DNA of 64,000 nt from Actinoplanes campanulatus. GTDB lineage: Bacteria; Actinomycetota; Actinomycetes; Mycobacteriales; Micromonosporaceae. Shown here piece after piece: positions 19,101-27,647 of this stretch. Under the pieces are notes generated by a model. It ran no database searches. It had not been told where the DNA came from and saw nothing but the letters and a program-made list of their open reading frames with translations. How positions within the stretch are numbered: the stretch's first letter is position 1; the number at the start of each line of letters is the position of its first letter. Both the position numbers and the translations under genes were made by a program. The stretch covers positions 1 through 64,000 of the forward strand of contig NZ_BMPW01000015.1 in the NCBI RefSeq assembly GCF_014647795.1, written 5' to 3'.

Positions 19101-20245
19101 CCCTCCTGGAAGACCAACTCGTTACTGCGGCCGCCGAGGTTCAGGATGGCATTGCCCGACCGCCAGCACAGGTCGCCGCTGGTCTTACTGCTGTTGGGGT
19201 CGGTCTTATCGTCGGAGTCCCGATGACAGGGCACATAGCGGCGCTCGATGTAACCGGGCGTGTAGTCAAAGCCCTCACCGATCCAGGACGGCTGATTGTT
19301 TGTCACCTCCGAGCGCCCGTCTACCGACGCCGACGAGTAGTCCAGCGAAATCTCCGGAGACAGCCCGGTCGCCGGCGGCACCCGCATCGGATAGTTCCAC
19401 GAGAACTCACCGGAGTTGCCACCCGCCGACCAGGTCGAAGACGGTGCGAGGCTGGTAGCGGTGAAGTCGCCGCTGTCGCCGGACGGCGCGGCCGCCAACA
19501 TGACGAAGGAACCTGTCGCGGCGGCAGCGCTGGTAGTGGCCGTCGCGTCGGGGTCGACGGTCACGGTCGCTGAGATGGTGCCCACGTTGTGGTCGATGCT
19601 CGACGGCAGAGCAACCGACCGGCAGGCGACCTTGTCGGGTGCGTCGAGGGCGCAGCGCGGCACCTGCCATAGCCTCAGGCGGGAGGCCCAGTCACCGCCG
19701 TACGCCTTGCTGAACGCGCGGTAGTCGACCGAGAGCCGAGCCTTTCCTCCGTCGGCCCCCTGCGGCGCGGTGACCTCAAGGACCAGGCCGTCCCGCAAAG
19801 CCTGCGGGAGGGTGGCACGGTCGACCACCTGTACGTCAAGGCGGGACAACCGTTGGCCGCTGCCAGGGGCGTCGGCTACCCAGACCGGCAGGTTGCCTGC
19901 CCTAGCTTTGCGGGTGCCGCCCGCCGCCCGGGTGCCAGCCGTGGTGGTGAGGTCGACGCGGGCAGTCACCGCTGCGGGCCACGCTGGGGCAGCCGCCGGT
20001 GTGTCGCGGATCTGCTTCTGCGACCACGCCCGGGTGGTGACAGGGCCGCCGTCGTCGTCGAGCTTCTCCGCCGACGGCGGCGACGGCTGCCGCGCTGGCG
20101 GCGTGAGGGCCGCGGCGGATGTCGGAACAGCCACCCCGGACAGGATCAGCACAGTGGTAAGCGAGCTGACGAACAGCCAGCTCCATTGGCGCGACAGCGT
20201 GCTGCGTGAGCGTGTGAGCATTTCCCGTCTTCCCCGAATCGTCAT
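13142..20245 (-). CDS. Rhs polymorphic toxin with Hint domain and RNase A-like tip
   Basis: A 2367-residue secreted giant. A signal peptide (hydrophobic WLFVSSLTTVLILSGVAV, residues ~20-40) is followed by a SpvB-like and Rhs/YD-repeat shell through ~residue 1850. The shell closes at the conserved GARRYDLTLGRFISVDPLMD and YNYANNTPITQSDPTG (~1870-1900). An acidic/glycine-rich linker follows, then an intein-like Hint domain (~2085-2241, from AAGTLVLLANGRTKAIEDV to TPVLVHNC) that would release the tip. The last ~125 residues resemble the bacterial CDI RNase A-like toxin family: NEHVNVSNAQL, TAQQVVDYGL, IDRWLRGG and the terminal YYVYTAYP. The start at 20245 lies 5 bases after the LamG gene stop; an alternative ATG is at 20221. 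Confidence 0.88.
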   Translation of the reverse strand: MTIRGRREMLTRSRSTLSRQWSWLFVSSLTTVLILSGVAVPTSAAALTPPARQPSPPSAEKLDDDGGPVTTRAWSQKQIRDTPAAAPAWPAAVTARVDLTTTAGTRAAGGTRKARAGNLPVWVADAPGSGQRLSRLDVQVVDRATLPQALRDGLVLEVTAPQGADGGKARLSVDYRAFSKAYGGDWASRLRLWQVPRCALDAPDKVACRSVALPSSIDHNVGTISATVTVDPDATATTSAAAATGSFVMLAAAPSGDSGDFTATSLAPSSTWSAGGNSGEFSWNYPMRVPPATGLSPEISLDYSSASVDGRSEVTNNQPSWIGEGFDYTPGYIERRYVPCHRDSDDKTDPNSSKTSGDLCWRSGNAILNLGGRSNELVFQEGKGWHLRNEDGSKVKKLVNASNGDTGDTDKDGVGEHWLVTSTDGTQYYFGLDDLPGETSATNSTLTVPVFGNHSGEPCHESGFMASDCVQAYRWNLDYVVDVRGNTMSYWYAKETNKYAQNATDSATVTYDRAGYLTRIDYGTYDRTLVPHGVTERNANPFAQVVFTPDVRCFTDCGSEASPKVENWKDTPWDQECKASATSCPELFSPTFWTTKRLKKVTTRVWDTTVATPQWQDVDSWTLTHTFSATADTTHTGLWLERIDRASHVGGGQVNMPPVTFEAVSKANRVLTENTSTHSWLRIGSIVTETGARIKVDYSPEDCTEAIVETLKAHTNTRRCYPVKVPDNADPGGDVMVEEWWHKYVVTHVAEDDLQGSNGHPAPSKHTRYEYVGDAAWHYADDDGLVEANRKTWDQWRGYKQVRTTVGDEVDTRTLTVTTFLRGMHGDRAAPSGGTRPVTVPASIGSETVYDYEQFAGRIREQATFNGVESKPVSKTVSVPWRSNPTASRTIVDDTGYSDTVEARYTGTQNTYTATALGVDGSRGWRISGSRSDFDDTYGTVNWSQDDGDISKTDDEKCTAYTYNRNVDKNLTQMVSRTLTTALACGQTPTSSDHVIADSRVFFDGATSTTTPPTLGSPTRTETLKDWTSATGTVWQMTSAATYDSSGRAKTTTDIRNNVTTTTYTPAVGGPVTKIVTKNALGWPSTVETNPYWGTVNKQTDPNNRIAADVDYDAFGRVSRVWNLGWTRAANATKPTAQYEYSFAANRDAYPYVKSQTLNAAGNYVTSYQILDALLRPRQTQTLSLGGSGDRVVTDTIYDEFSRTAMTYGAHAEPGAPSGVLWWEPEWSVPSVTKTVFDRASRATTSIFLSGDGVTNLVENWHTTTTYEGDRTKITPPKGSTPTTTLTDIDGRVTALRQHTSPDGVNGAYLETTYTFNRKGQQTTVVDADKNTWTSTYDVKGRLDQSTDPDKGTTDFTYNDKDELESTVDARGEKLWYTYDTLGRKRQVRDDSKTGPLRAAWFYDELSDTTPGFRGQLTQAIRYEPAGSTNAYKWQVRNFNGRYQPVGVNYVIPDVETGLNGTYLYGYGYAAATGEPTSISYPAGGGLVTEELTTTYDPATGMPARLDTSLTNWAGTMATAYYTAYGERSGSVYKMPSVDSFVRDVIYREEGTRRIDHTTVERSSVAGTVSDRHYDYDEAGNITSIEEKPAVGVGEKQCFRTDALGQLTTAWTPKATLPCKTDPNLDDLAGPAPYWQDWTFNNTGSRKTETTHAATNTVRKYAVPDGGANVVRPHAVTGMDTTVGNSTTTTEYRYDANGNMICRPTTGSSSNDCETNTNSQTLNWNAEGKLETVTASEGTLETSVYDADGSRLIRRDATGTTLYLPGQEIRRENSVNTGTRYYSLAGTTFASRKASSDITSLTWLFNDHQGTQQIAINAGTQAVTLRRQTPYGGERGTNPMWVNSKSFVGGDADPTGLINMGARRYDLTLGRFISVDPLMDLTDPQHWNGYNYANNTPITQSDPTGTDPGGGRCAEDPNCNPGGDPQQPTPGTGDDDDDDEGEEPGGSGGTNDGSAGDGGNDVAGVITGANEQGLETALGIVTAPLQIAKGAYDCARTYYQITCIQPGGPQLVSLIDQPGATVDAMWEGLFGAIRDDWNSGQQDEAVGRGVVVAADVLVGSKGAGLFSKLGRLGRNGGGRASLVEVLAASCKDGGNSFAAGTLVLLANGRTKAIEDVTVGDLVLATDPVTGETQAEEVTDLIVGSGVKHLVKVSFQPSNADDAPTAEITATAEHPFWVPELGKWIDATDLKSGQRLRTNAGTHAQIAAIERWTNPQTTVYNLTVDTIHTYYVLAGNTPVLVHNCGDLVGDAARFPNAHVLNEHVNVSNAQLVQMAQATGVKSRFLDLQTAQQVVDYGLAGNKGKIDRWLRGGGVGNLEINGRFGANNPIGVVARADGSISPSSNAYTIVLQRAQGHSGGYYVYTAYPR
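13518..13569. repeat. Hint-tail direct repeat, copy inside the Rhs gene
   Basis: The 52 bases coding for the Hint end immediately before the toxin, 49 of them identical to 4812-4863. Recombination between the copies would attach the orphan tip to this Rhs protein and remove the AICE and the resident toxin/immunity pair. Confidence 0.85.
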
Positions 20246-20250
20246 GGCTA

Positions 20251-23200
20251 CTAGCGCCGCCAGATGACCTGACCGGCCAGGTCGTGTAGCTCCAGGCGGC
20301 CGTCGTCGAAGAGCACCAGCCGGTCCGCAGCCGTGCCGTAGGTCTTGGTGTCCCACGCCGGTGTCTTGTTGGCGCGGTAGATCACGAGGTTGCCGTCGGG
20401 CTGCATGACCGTTTCCGCGCCCGGGTTGCCCCAGGTGTTGGGCGTCCAGACCGCCGCACCGTTGCGGTAGAGCACCAGGTTGCCGTCCGTCTGCATCCGC
20501 AGCTGGTAGAGGCTGTCGCTGGAACGAAGGATGTCGCCGCCCTTCATCACCTCGTTCTCGCCCAGCACGTTGGCGGCGCTGGTGTCGGTGATCTGGTGCT
20601 CGTACATCAGGGCGACCGCAGCGTCGGTCATCGCGCCCTGGAACACGGCGATGTCGTCGATTCCGCCGCGCCACTGGTCCGTCAGTGCACCATGATGGAG
20701 GCTCTGCCCGACCAGCAGCGGGCCGCCGGCATTGAACGGGGCCTCGGGCAGGGTTGTGGCATTCTGCCGTTGGCCGTTGACGTAGAGGCGGGTCTGTTTG
20801 GCGCTGGCGTCGTAGACGGCGGTCAGGTGGGTCCACACGCCGGCGACCGCGTCCGGGGCGGTCGTGTTGTGGATCGTCGAGGCGTCGGCGTTCTCGGAGT
20901 CCTGCGATCCGACCGCAAACGTCCACTCGTTCGCGTCCGCCTGGTACCGCAGCGAGAACGCACTCTCGTTCGTGCCCCGTTGCGCGACGACGGCGTGGTT
21001 ACCGGTCTGCCCGGTGGCGGGCATCGCCCACACCGAGACCGTGTACGACACGTCGGTCCGCAGCACCGGCCGGTCCTGCCACAGCGTGTACTCGTTGCCG
21101 TCGTCGTCCGGTGGGGTGAGACCGGTCTTGACCGCCGACCTGCCGTACTCGGACGTGCTCTCCGGTTCGGTGCCGTCGCCAGCCGGGAAGTACTGGTCAT
21201 CGAGCCACAACCCGAACTTGGTCGTGTCGCGGCCAGCCCCGATGTCGGAGCCTCGGCTCAGTGCGAGCCACCGGCCCCAGGCGGTCCGCGGGTCGGGCGC
21301 CTCACAGTAGTCGCGCAAATCAGCCCGGCGGCACCAGGTCGCCGCCTCGAAATTCCACGCCCCGACCTGGATCGGCGTCAGGATGCCCGGCTCGTCGAAG
21401 CCGTTGCCGTCCGGATCCGAGGCCAGCCGTCCGGTGAAGTCCTCCGGCACCAGCACCCGGTCGAAGACCTGAACGTCGGCGATCGCACCCTTCCAGAACC
21501 CGCTCGCGACCCCACCGGCGAAACCGCGGCCGACCGCGAATCGTCCCGTCGCCGACCACGGGGCAGCAGTCCGGTCGGCCTCGGCCACCAACGTGCCGTC
21601 GACGAACAGGCGCATCTTCTTCTCGACCGCGTCGAACGCGCCGGCAACATGGGTCCACCGGCCTGTGTCGGCTGTGGTAAGCGCGCTGGGCGACAGCACC
21701 GCGGCCACGACGCTCGACTGTGCGCTGGTGTCCTTCATGACGAACGACCAGTATGGCGCCGGTGTAGTGCCGCTACGGCGTACCCCGAGTTCGAACCCGG
21801 CCGCGTCCGCGCCGTCCTGAGCGGCGAATTTCAGGTCGGCGGTGGGCGGCGCGTCGAGGCGTACCCAGGCGCCGACGCTAAAAGATCCGGCCGTGTTCAC
21901 CACAGCGGCATTCGTGGTCGCAGCGGACGAGGTGCCGTTGAACGTCGCGGTCTTGGCATCTCTTAACCGGGCGTTGTCTTCCCATATCACGTTCGCGGCG
22001 GTCAGCGGTGAGTCGACCGGGGCGGGTAGGCGGTCGGCCAGGGCCCCCGTCACGGAGGTTCCGGGATCGGTCTCCAGGCCCCACCGCGCCACCGGGGCGA
22101 CAGGCTGGCCGACGACGGTGAAGTTCACTACCCCGGTGCCCTCGTTGAGGGTGGCGTCGATGGCTTTGAGCTGCAGGCTGTTGGTGCCCAGGTTCCGGGC
22201 GGTCACCTCGACCTCGGCGAATTTCGGTGTGGTTGTGGAGGCGGCGACCGCCTTGGTGGCGGCGTCCCAGCCGTACTGGAACTTGGTGACGTCAGTAGCA
22301 GTCGATTCGATCCGGATGCGGACCTTCCGCCCTGGCGCGGACGCGTTGGCGATCACCGTTCCCGTCACGGGCGGGACTTCGGTGTCTACATAAAACTGGC
22401 ACCAGGCCGACCACGGACCCGTCTGGAAGTATGGATCCCGGTCGGTGGCCTTGGCACGGAAGGCGTACTTCTTGTTCTTCACCACCGACACCTCGGCGCT
22501 GGTCGCCGCACTGCCTGGTGTGACGCTGGTCTTGTTCGGTGGCGCCGTCTTACGTGCCGGCGACGTGTTCGTGACGGCACCCATCCCCGCAGCCGGAACC
22601 TCGATCCACTCGTAGGCGCCCGTCAGCGAGTCATCCGCCCCGTCAGGGTCGTTGAAGGTCGCCGTGAACGTCGGGGTGAGCGTCCCCACCGACACTGCGC
22701 CGGTGCCGCACGTCATGCCCGCCACCTGCAGTTTCGTGGGAGCGGTCGGCCTGTTGTCGTAGTTGGCCTGCAAGACGGCGTTGTCCGGCAGGAACTTCTT
22801 CCACCGCGCCTGTGTCGACTCGCCGTCACCTCCGGAATCGCGGGCCGTGAAACCCACCGTGACGTTCGGCCAGCTCTTGTCGGATGCTTCCTGCACGAAC
22901 TTCCTGACAGGCTCCCCCGTGAAGATCATGTCCTGGTCGCCTTGGATCACCCCGCAGCCGCCAGCCTGATTGGCGCGTCCGGAGGCGCTGGCCAGGTAGC
23001 GCAACAGATCCATGGCCGACCAGGTGGCCTTCATCGTCGCGTTGATCGCCGAGGTCCAGTACATCGACGCGATCGTCTTGTCGCAGGACCAGGAATGCTC
23101 CAGCTTCATGTCGATGTGTGCGGACTCGATGTGCTTCCCGATCAGCGTCCACTTGCCCACGGTCATGTTGAACTGGAAGAACGATCGATAGAGGGCACCG

Positions 23201-24180
23201 GTGTCCGGGTTCAAGCCGACTCGGGCGGTGGAGTAGTCGGTGTTCGTCGAGCCGTTGTTCGTCGCGTACGCCCACTTCGCGTCGGCGATCGACCATTTCG
23301 GGTCGACGTACAGCGGGAACGCGGCGCCCTCGAGGAGCGTAGCGTCCGGCCGCAGCACCAGATCCCCGCCGGCCAACGCCACCGACACCGGCGCGGTTCG
23401 CGCCGCGTCCCCGGCCGCTTCGTCGGTTGACGGCGTGGGGGGTTGCGTCTGCTGGACCGAGCGCGTCTGCGGTGTCGCGGTGCTCGTCGTCCTCGAGTCC
23501 CACATCATCGCCGGCTCGGTCGAGGCCAGCACGGAGCCGTTGTGCACTGCCCGCAATCCACTACCGATCGGCTGGATTTCGGCGTCGCCGCCGAGATCGA
23601 AGTGGACCTCGCGGACGGCGTCCTGGGTCGCCGCGGTCGCCGATTTGATCACCAGAACGTGGGTGAATCCGGTCTCGGTCGCACGCACTACCAGGTCGAC
23701 TCCGGACAACACCTCGGTGTAGGTGGCCGAGTTCTCGAAAACCGTGGGAGGCGGTAGCGTTCCCGGCCACGACATGGTCATCGTGCGCCCGCCGCGGGTC
23801 AGCGTTACCAGCGGAGCGATGCCGCCGTTGGAGAACGCCACATCGGCGACCGACGCTGCCGGACGCAGCAACCCGTCAGCACCGGGACTCAGCCGCAGGT
23901 CGACATCCGCCCACCCGGCGCCCCGCCGCACCCGCGCGGGCTGCACCGACGACTCGAACGTCATGCGCCCATCGGGCTGGGCGATAACCTGCGAATACTC
24001 GTTACGCAGGGCGTCCACCACCACCGGCACGCCGCAGCTCGCCGCCATCTCGACAGCCGCCGACTCGGTGCCCGCAACATCGCTACACGTCGCCACCGCG
24101 GGTGTCGCCAGGCTCGGCACACCAAGACCAGCAATCGTCAAGCCTGCTACCAGACAGGCAGGCAACATCCTTCGCCACAT
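20251..24180 (-). CDS. Secreted LamG/B-lectin protein, Rhs partner
   Basis: A 1309-residue exported protein. A signal peptide (MLPACLVAGLTIAGLGV) ends near residue 30. The N-terminal part is the beta-rich region found upstream of Rhs genes in actinomycetes. Two concanavalin/LamG folds follow at ~760-915 (TATFNGTSSAATT, GSFSVGAWVRL) and ~1040-1180 (YTVSVWAMPATG, WTHLTAVYDAS). A bulb-type lectin domain closes it (~1210-1308) with three LQMQTDGNLVLYR-like repeats (QTDGNLVLY, QPDGNLVIY, DDGRLELHD). The ATG at 24180 has GGGGGA upstream and is preferred over a GTG at 24201. It is 5 bases ahead of the Rhs gene, so the two are one operon; it may help display or deliver the toxin at the wall. Confidence 0.85.
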   Translation of the reverse strand: MWRRMLPACLVAGLTIAGLGVPSLATPAVATCSDVAGTESAAVEMAASCGVPVVVDALRNEYSQVIAQPDGRMTFESSVQPARVRRGAGWADVDLRLSPGADGLLRPAASVADVAFSNGGIAPLVTLTRGGRTMTMSWPGTLPPPTVFENSATYTEVLSGVDLVVRATETGFTHVLVIKSATAATQDAVREVHFDLGGDAEIQPIGSGLRAVHNGSVLASTEPAMMWDSRTTSTATPQTRSVQQTQPPTPSTDEAAGDAARTAPVSVALAGGDLVLRPDATLLEGAAFPLYVDPKWSIADAKWAYATNNGSTNTDYSTARVGLNPDTGALYRSFFQFNMTVGKWTLIGKHIESAHIDMKLEHSWSCDKTIASMYWTSAINATMKATWSAMDLLRYLASASGRANQAGGCGVIQGDQDMIFTGEPVRKFVQEASDKSWPNVTVGFTARDSGGDGESTQARWKKFLPDNAVLQANYDNRPTAPTKLQVAGMTCGTGAVSVGTLTPTFTATFNDPDGADDSLTGAYEWIEVPAAGMGAVTNTSPARKTAPPNKTSVTPGSAATSAEVSVVKNKKYAFRAKATDRDPYFQTGPWSAWCQFYVDTEVPPVTGTVIANASAPGRKVRIRIESTATDVTKFQYGWDAATKAVAASTTTPKFAEVEVTARNLGTNSLQLKAIDATLNEGTGVVNFTVVGQPVAPVARWGLETDPGTSVTGALADRLPAPVDSPLTAANVIWEDNARLRDAKTATFNGTSSAATTNAAVVNTAGSFSVGAWVRLDAPPTADLKFAAQDGADAAGFELGVRRSGTTPAPYWSFVMKDTSAQSSVVAAVLSPSALTTADTGRWTHVAGAFDAVEKKMRLFVDGTLVAEADRTAAPWSATGRFAVGRGFAGGVASGFWKGAIADVQVFDRVLVPEDFTGRLASDPDGNGFDEPGILTPIQVGAWNFEAATWCRRADLRDYCEAPDPRTAWGRWLALSRGSDIGAGRDTTKFGLWLDDQYFPAGDGTEPESTSEYGRSAVKTGLTPPDDDGNEYTLWQDRPVLRTDVSYTVSVWAMPATGQTGNHAVVAQRGTNESAFSLRYQADANEWTFAVGSQDSENADASTIHNTTAPDAVAGVWTHLTAVYDASAKQTRLYVNGQRQNATTLPEAPFNAGGPLLVGQSLHHGALTDQWRGGIDDIAVFQGAMTDAAVALMYEHQITDTSAANVLGENEVMKGGDILRSSDSLYQLRMQTDGNLVLYRNGAAVWTPNTWGNPGAETVMQPDGNLVIYRANKTPAWDTKTYGTAADRLVLFDDGRLELHDLAGQVIWRR

Positions 24181-24201
24181 AGCGTCCCCCGATCGATGCA
24201 C

Positions 24202-24472
24202 GGCAGCACCAGGACACTACGAGCAAGATCGAATAATGGCTAGATATCGATAGCTTGTCTATTGCCCCAAAGCAGACAAAGTGTGCGAGCAGGCCTTGTG
24301 ATCAAGTCATCACAACGAGATGGGCAAGCATGCTTGATCAAGATCCACATCGCACGGTACGGGCACGGATGGCCAGCTGCACACCGATTCTGGCCTGAAG
24401 GTGTTCCGGCAGTGGCCATTGCCAGCCGGGTCGATCATGCACTGAGCCATGGTGGAGCCGTCGGTGGTGAGG
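24202..24472. other. Promoter-bearing gap upstream of the LamG-Rhs operon
   Basis: No gene is visible. The stretch nearest the LamG gene is AT-rich (TAGATATCGATAGC, CAATAGACA on either strand) and probably holds its promoter. An inverted CTTGATCAAG is present at about 24334-24343. Confidence 0.4.
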
Positions 24473-24508
24473 CACTACGGTGGTGATCGCGTGATCGCCA
24501 CCGCAGTG
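24473..24508. terminator. Terminator after the recombinase operon
   Basis: A hairpin CGGTGGTGATC/GATCGCCACCG with one wobble pair, extended by CACT/AGTG, lies 11 bases past the recombinase stop on the minus strand. Confidence 0.6.
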
Positions 24509-24519
24509 CCGTCTGCCTT

Positions 24520-25560
24520 CTAGTCTTCCGTCTCCTCGCTCAGGGCCAGCGGATGCGGTTCGCCCGTCAGCCCTGCCAGCGCGGTGGCGACCTCCTGCAA
24601 GGTCGCCTTCACGTACCGGGCGGTGGTGCCAGTGTCGTTCGGTGATTCGGCATGGCCTGCGTAGGCGAGTGCGACGCCGTATCCGTAGACCCGTTCCACC
24701 CAGGTCAGGGTGGTGTGACGTAGCCAGTGCGCGGACACGCCTTGGGCGGTCACCCACGGCAGGGTCCGGCCGAGGCGCACGAACAGGCCGTCGTAACGGC
24801 GCCGGCCGACCGGGCCACCCGTCAGATACCGCAGCAACAGTTCATCCTGCGGGGCCCCGCGCTGATGGACGTGGTGCAGCAGGAACGACATCAAGGTCGG
24901 TGACACCGGCTGGCGCCGGAAGGTATTGCCCTTCTCCCGCAGCATGACCAGGCACTGCTGGACGTCCAGGTCCATCGGCCGAACCTTAAGCAGGCCGCCG
25001 CGGCGGCAGGCGGTCTCGATGTGGAACCGGACGATCAACGCGTCCAGCTCCGGATCCCTCCCGCCCGTCGCCGCAGCCGCCACCAGCTCGCCGAGCCGCT
25101 CATCCGGCAGGGCGATCCGCTGCGACGTCGGACGGCGGGGCTTGGACACCTTCTTCGCCGGGTCGTCGGCATCAGCGATCAGCCGGTCCGCGACCGCCCT
25201 CCGATACACGCACCGCAACGCGGCGATCAGATGCTCGCCGGAGCCGGTGCCGCCCCTGAAGTTGCGGCGTTGCACCGCGTCGGCCTGGAACTGGCGCATC
25301 AGCGTCTCGACCTCGGTCGGCGTGACCTCATCCAACCGGCGATCACCCCACCGGTCCACGACCTTACGCAGATAGTTGCCATACGTACGCGCTGCCCCGG
25401 CGCCGATCGCGGCTAGGACGACGGGCACGTATTCGGCGAACGTCGGCACCTGCCGGCGCACGCCTGGCACCTGCAGCAGGTCATCGGTAGTGATGCCCAT
25501 CTGCTCGAGCATCATCCGTGCCGCTTCGAGAACCTCGGGTTTGACCCTGCTCGCGGTCAT
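24520..25560 (-). CDS. Tyrosine recombinase/integrase
   Basis: A 346-residue site-specific recombinase unrelated in detail to the AICE integrase. A SAM-like core-binding domain occupies ~40-110 (FAEYVPVVLAAIGAG, ARTYGNYLRKVVDRWG, LDEVTPTEVETLM). The catalytic domain shows Arg in HIETACRRGGLLKV, His-x-x-Arg in HWLRHTTLTW, an AGHAE box and the candidate nucleophile Tyr in TARYVKATL. All catalytic positions appear present. The ATG overlaps the stop of the upstream small gene by 4 bases, so the two are cotranscribed. It may belong to a decayed integrative element at the border of the Rhs locus. Confidence 0.85.
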   Translation of the reverse strand: MTASRVKPEVLEAARMMLEQMGITTDDLLQVPGVRRQVPTFAEYVPVVLAAIGAGAARTYGNYLRKVVDRWGDRRLDEVTPTEVETLMRQFQADAVQRRNFRGGTGSGEHLIAALRCVYRRAVADRLIADADDPAKKVSKPRRPTSQRIALPDERLGELVAAAATGGRDPELDALIVRFHIETACRRGGLLKVRPMDLDVQQCLVMLREKGNTFRRQPVSPTLMSFLLHHVHQRGAPQDELLLRYLTGGPVGRRRYDGLFVRLGRTLPWVTAQGVSAHWLRHTTLTWVERVYGYGVALAYAGHAESPNDTGTTARYVKATLQEVATALAGLTGEPHPLALSEETED

Positions 25561-26000
25561 CGCTCACCGCCCAGTACCGCGGTGTGGACCGGCATCGACC
25601 AGCGGTCCAAATGCACCATCGGATGCACCACCAGCCAGCCCGGTACGAGCAGCGCCGCCAGCAGCACCCGCTCCCGCAAACCGATCGCCACCGCCCGCCG
25701 CATACCCGCGGGCAGGCGTAGGCAGCCGCGGCCGCACACTGCTTGGCCGCCGGCCTCGTCGGCGTCCACGACGATCACGCCGTGGGCGACGGTGAACGTC
25801 ACCCGCTGCCCGGGTTCCCAGCCGAGCGCGGCCATGACCCGCACGTCGGAGATGCGGCCCTTGTCGTCCAGGGCGCACATCCCGAAGACCGCTTCCCGAC
25901 GCGGAGGGGGCGGCGCGTCGGGAAGCGGCAGCGGTTTACGGCTCACCGAAGCGCGACGGACCACGTCGCGGCGGTGACCTTCCCGGTCGCCGGTGCTCAT
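25557..26000 (-). CDS. Unknown protein coupled to the recombinase, AbrB-like N-terminal part
   Basis: About 147 residues. The middle (FGMCALDDKGRISDVRVMAALGWE, PGQRVTFTVAHGVIVV) resembles the swapped-hairpin AbrB/SpoVT fold used by antitoxins and transition regulators. A helical region follows (LPAGMRRAVAIGLRERVLLAAL) ending in VHPMVHLDRW. The 4-base overlap with the recombinase gene implies coupled expression. A DNA-binding accessory or directionality role is possible but not shown. The start is uncertain: an in-frame GTG at 26048 adds 16 residues. Confidence 0.6.
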   Translation of the reverse strand: MSTGDREGHRRDVVRRASVSRKPLPLPDAPPPPRREAVFGMCALDDKGRISDVRVMAALGWEPGQRVTFTVAHGVIVVDADEAGGQAVCGRGCLRLPAGMRRAVAIGLRERVLLAALLVPGWLVVHPMVHLDRWSMPVHTAVLGGER

Positions 26001-26219
26001 CGTCGGCACCAAAGCCGGCAGCGGAATGCCCCTCACCACAGCGGCCACCCGCCCGAGTAACTGCGCAAGCAGAGCTGCGGGTCTACAGTCAGTAGTAGGA
26101 GAACTGCCCCGACAACTCCACAGCCGAGGGCTTCACCAGCCCGGCAGGCGGCAGATCGACCGTCGGTGGACAGGCGAAGAGCCTGAACCCGGGGTGGCGA
26201 AAATGCCGCAGCACGGTGT

Positions 26220-27645
26220 TCAGGCGCACTCGTTGACCACTTGTCCGAATGTGTAAGGAATGCCGCAATTGAGGGGAATAGTCCCCCCTCGGACACAAAC
26301 TAAATCCCCATGAGAGTCCGCTACAGGCTGTGCCTGGACGCGGACTTTCTGTGTATCCGGGTGATAGGTGAGCCGAACCCCCAGTTGCTGGTAGACGGCG
26401 GCCCGGTCGGCTGGATCCGCCTCACCCAGGACGACGCCGATGTCACCGAGTTGCGCGACCAACTCTGTTATCTGTGCCGGGGTCATCTGCGGAGCCCGTG
26501 ACGGCGGTGGGGCGTTCAACACCCGGGCAGCCTTCGCGCGCTCGGTCTGGGCCTCCTTGATCCAGCCGGTGACAACCTCCGGATCCGCGCCCGCTTCCAG
26601 TGCCGCCCGGTACGTGGTGAGCTTCGCGTCCCAGTTGGCCACCTGGACACGAGCCTGGCGAGTGGCCTCGCTCTCGACAGGTTCAGGAGCTTGGGCCGCC
26701 GCCATCATCGCGACGGTGCGATCGATGCGCCCGGGGCGGAACGCGGCAGCCAGTGCGTCGTCGAGAGGGCCGACGATGTCCCGTTCTCGCAGGTAGACGT
26801 TACGCGGGTGGACGATCTTGTTGGCCAGGGCGTACTCCTCGGGGTAGCGGCACCGGTAGTAGGCCTCCCCGTTCGAGCGCTGGCCCTGCATCTTGCGGTG
26901 GCACAGGCCGCAGTACACGCGTCCCTTGAACACGTATATGTGGCGGCTGCGGTGCTGCTTGTGCTCGAATCCTGGGCCGTCACCGCGTCGTTGCAGTACC
27001 TGCTGGACCTGGTCGAAGGTGTCGGCGTCGATCAGGGGTGTGTGCACGATGTCCTTGGAGATCACCCACTTCTCCTTCGGGTTCCACCGCATGATCGTGG
27101 TGTGGCCGAGGGCGACGTCGTCGACGTCGAGCAGGACCTCGTCGGTGCGCTGTTTGTTCCACACCTGCCGCCCGGTGTAGCGCGGATTGGTCAGGATGAC
27201 CCGGATCGCACTCTTGGACCATGCGGTCCCACGCCGGTGGGGGTTGCGTGCGCGGTCGTAGGCGGAGGGGCACAGGATCCCGTCCGCGGTGAGGCCTTCG
27301 GCGATGACGTAGAGACCGTTGCCGGCCAGGAACTCCGTATAGATGCGCTGCACCACCGGGGCGGTGTTCGGGTCCGGGACGAGGCCGCGAAGCTGCCTTC
27401 CGTCGGCGGCCTTGGCCGGGTTCGGATGCGGACCCAGGTTGGCCAGGGTGTAGCCGTAGGGCGGGCGGCCGCCGAGGAACCTGCCCTCGACCTGTGTCTG
27501 CGACGCCATCGAGGTACGGACCCGCACCTTGATGCGGTTCCGTTCACCCTTACTCATCCCGCCGAAGACGGACATGACCAGGTCGTGGGCCTCGTTGTCC
27601 GGGTCGATCGGTCCACCGACCTCGGGCACCCACAGCCCGCCACGC
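26220..27645 (-). pseudogene. Large serine recombinase, N-terminally truncated
   Basis: The frame encodes the tail of the resolvase fold (LWVPEVGGPIDPDNEAHDLV), the long helix with GGMSKGERNRIKVRVRTSM, the recombinase DNA-binding domain (GGRPPYGYTL, STAWSKSAIRVILTNPRYTG-like stretch) and the zinc-ribbon domain (VYCGLCHRKM, YYRCRYP). The first ~110 residues, including the nucleophilic serine, are missing: similarity breaks off near 27645, where antisense XRE regulator sequence begins. The remaining upstream frame is spurious. The protein would have catalysed phage-type integration; it is inactive. Confidence 0.85.
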
Positions 27646-27647
27646 AT

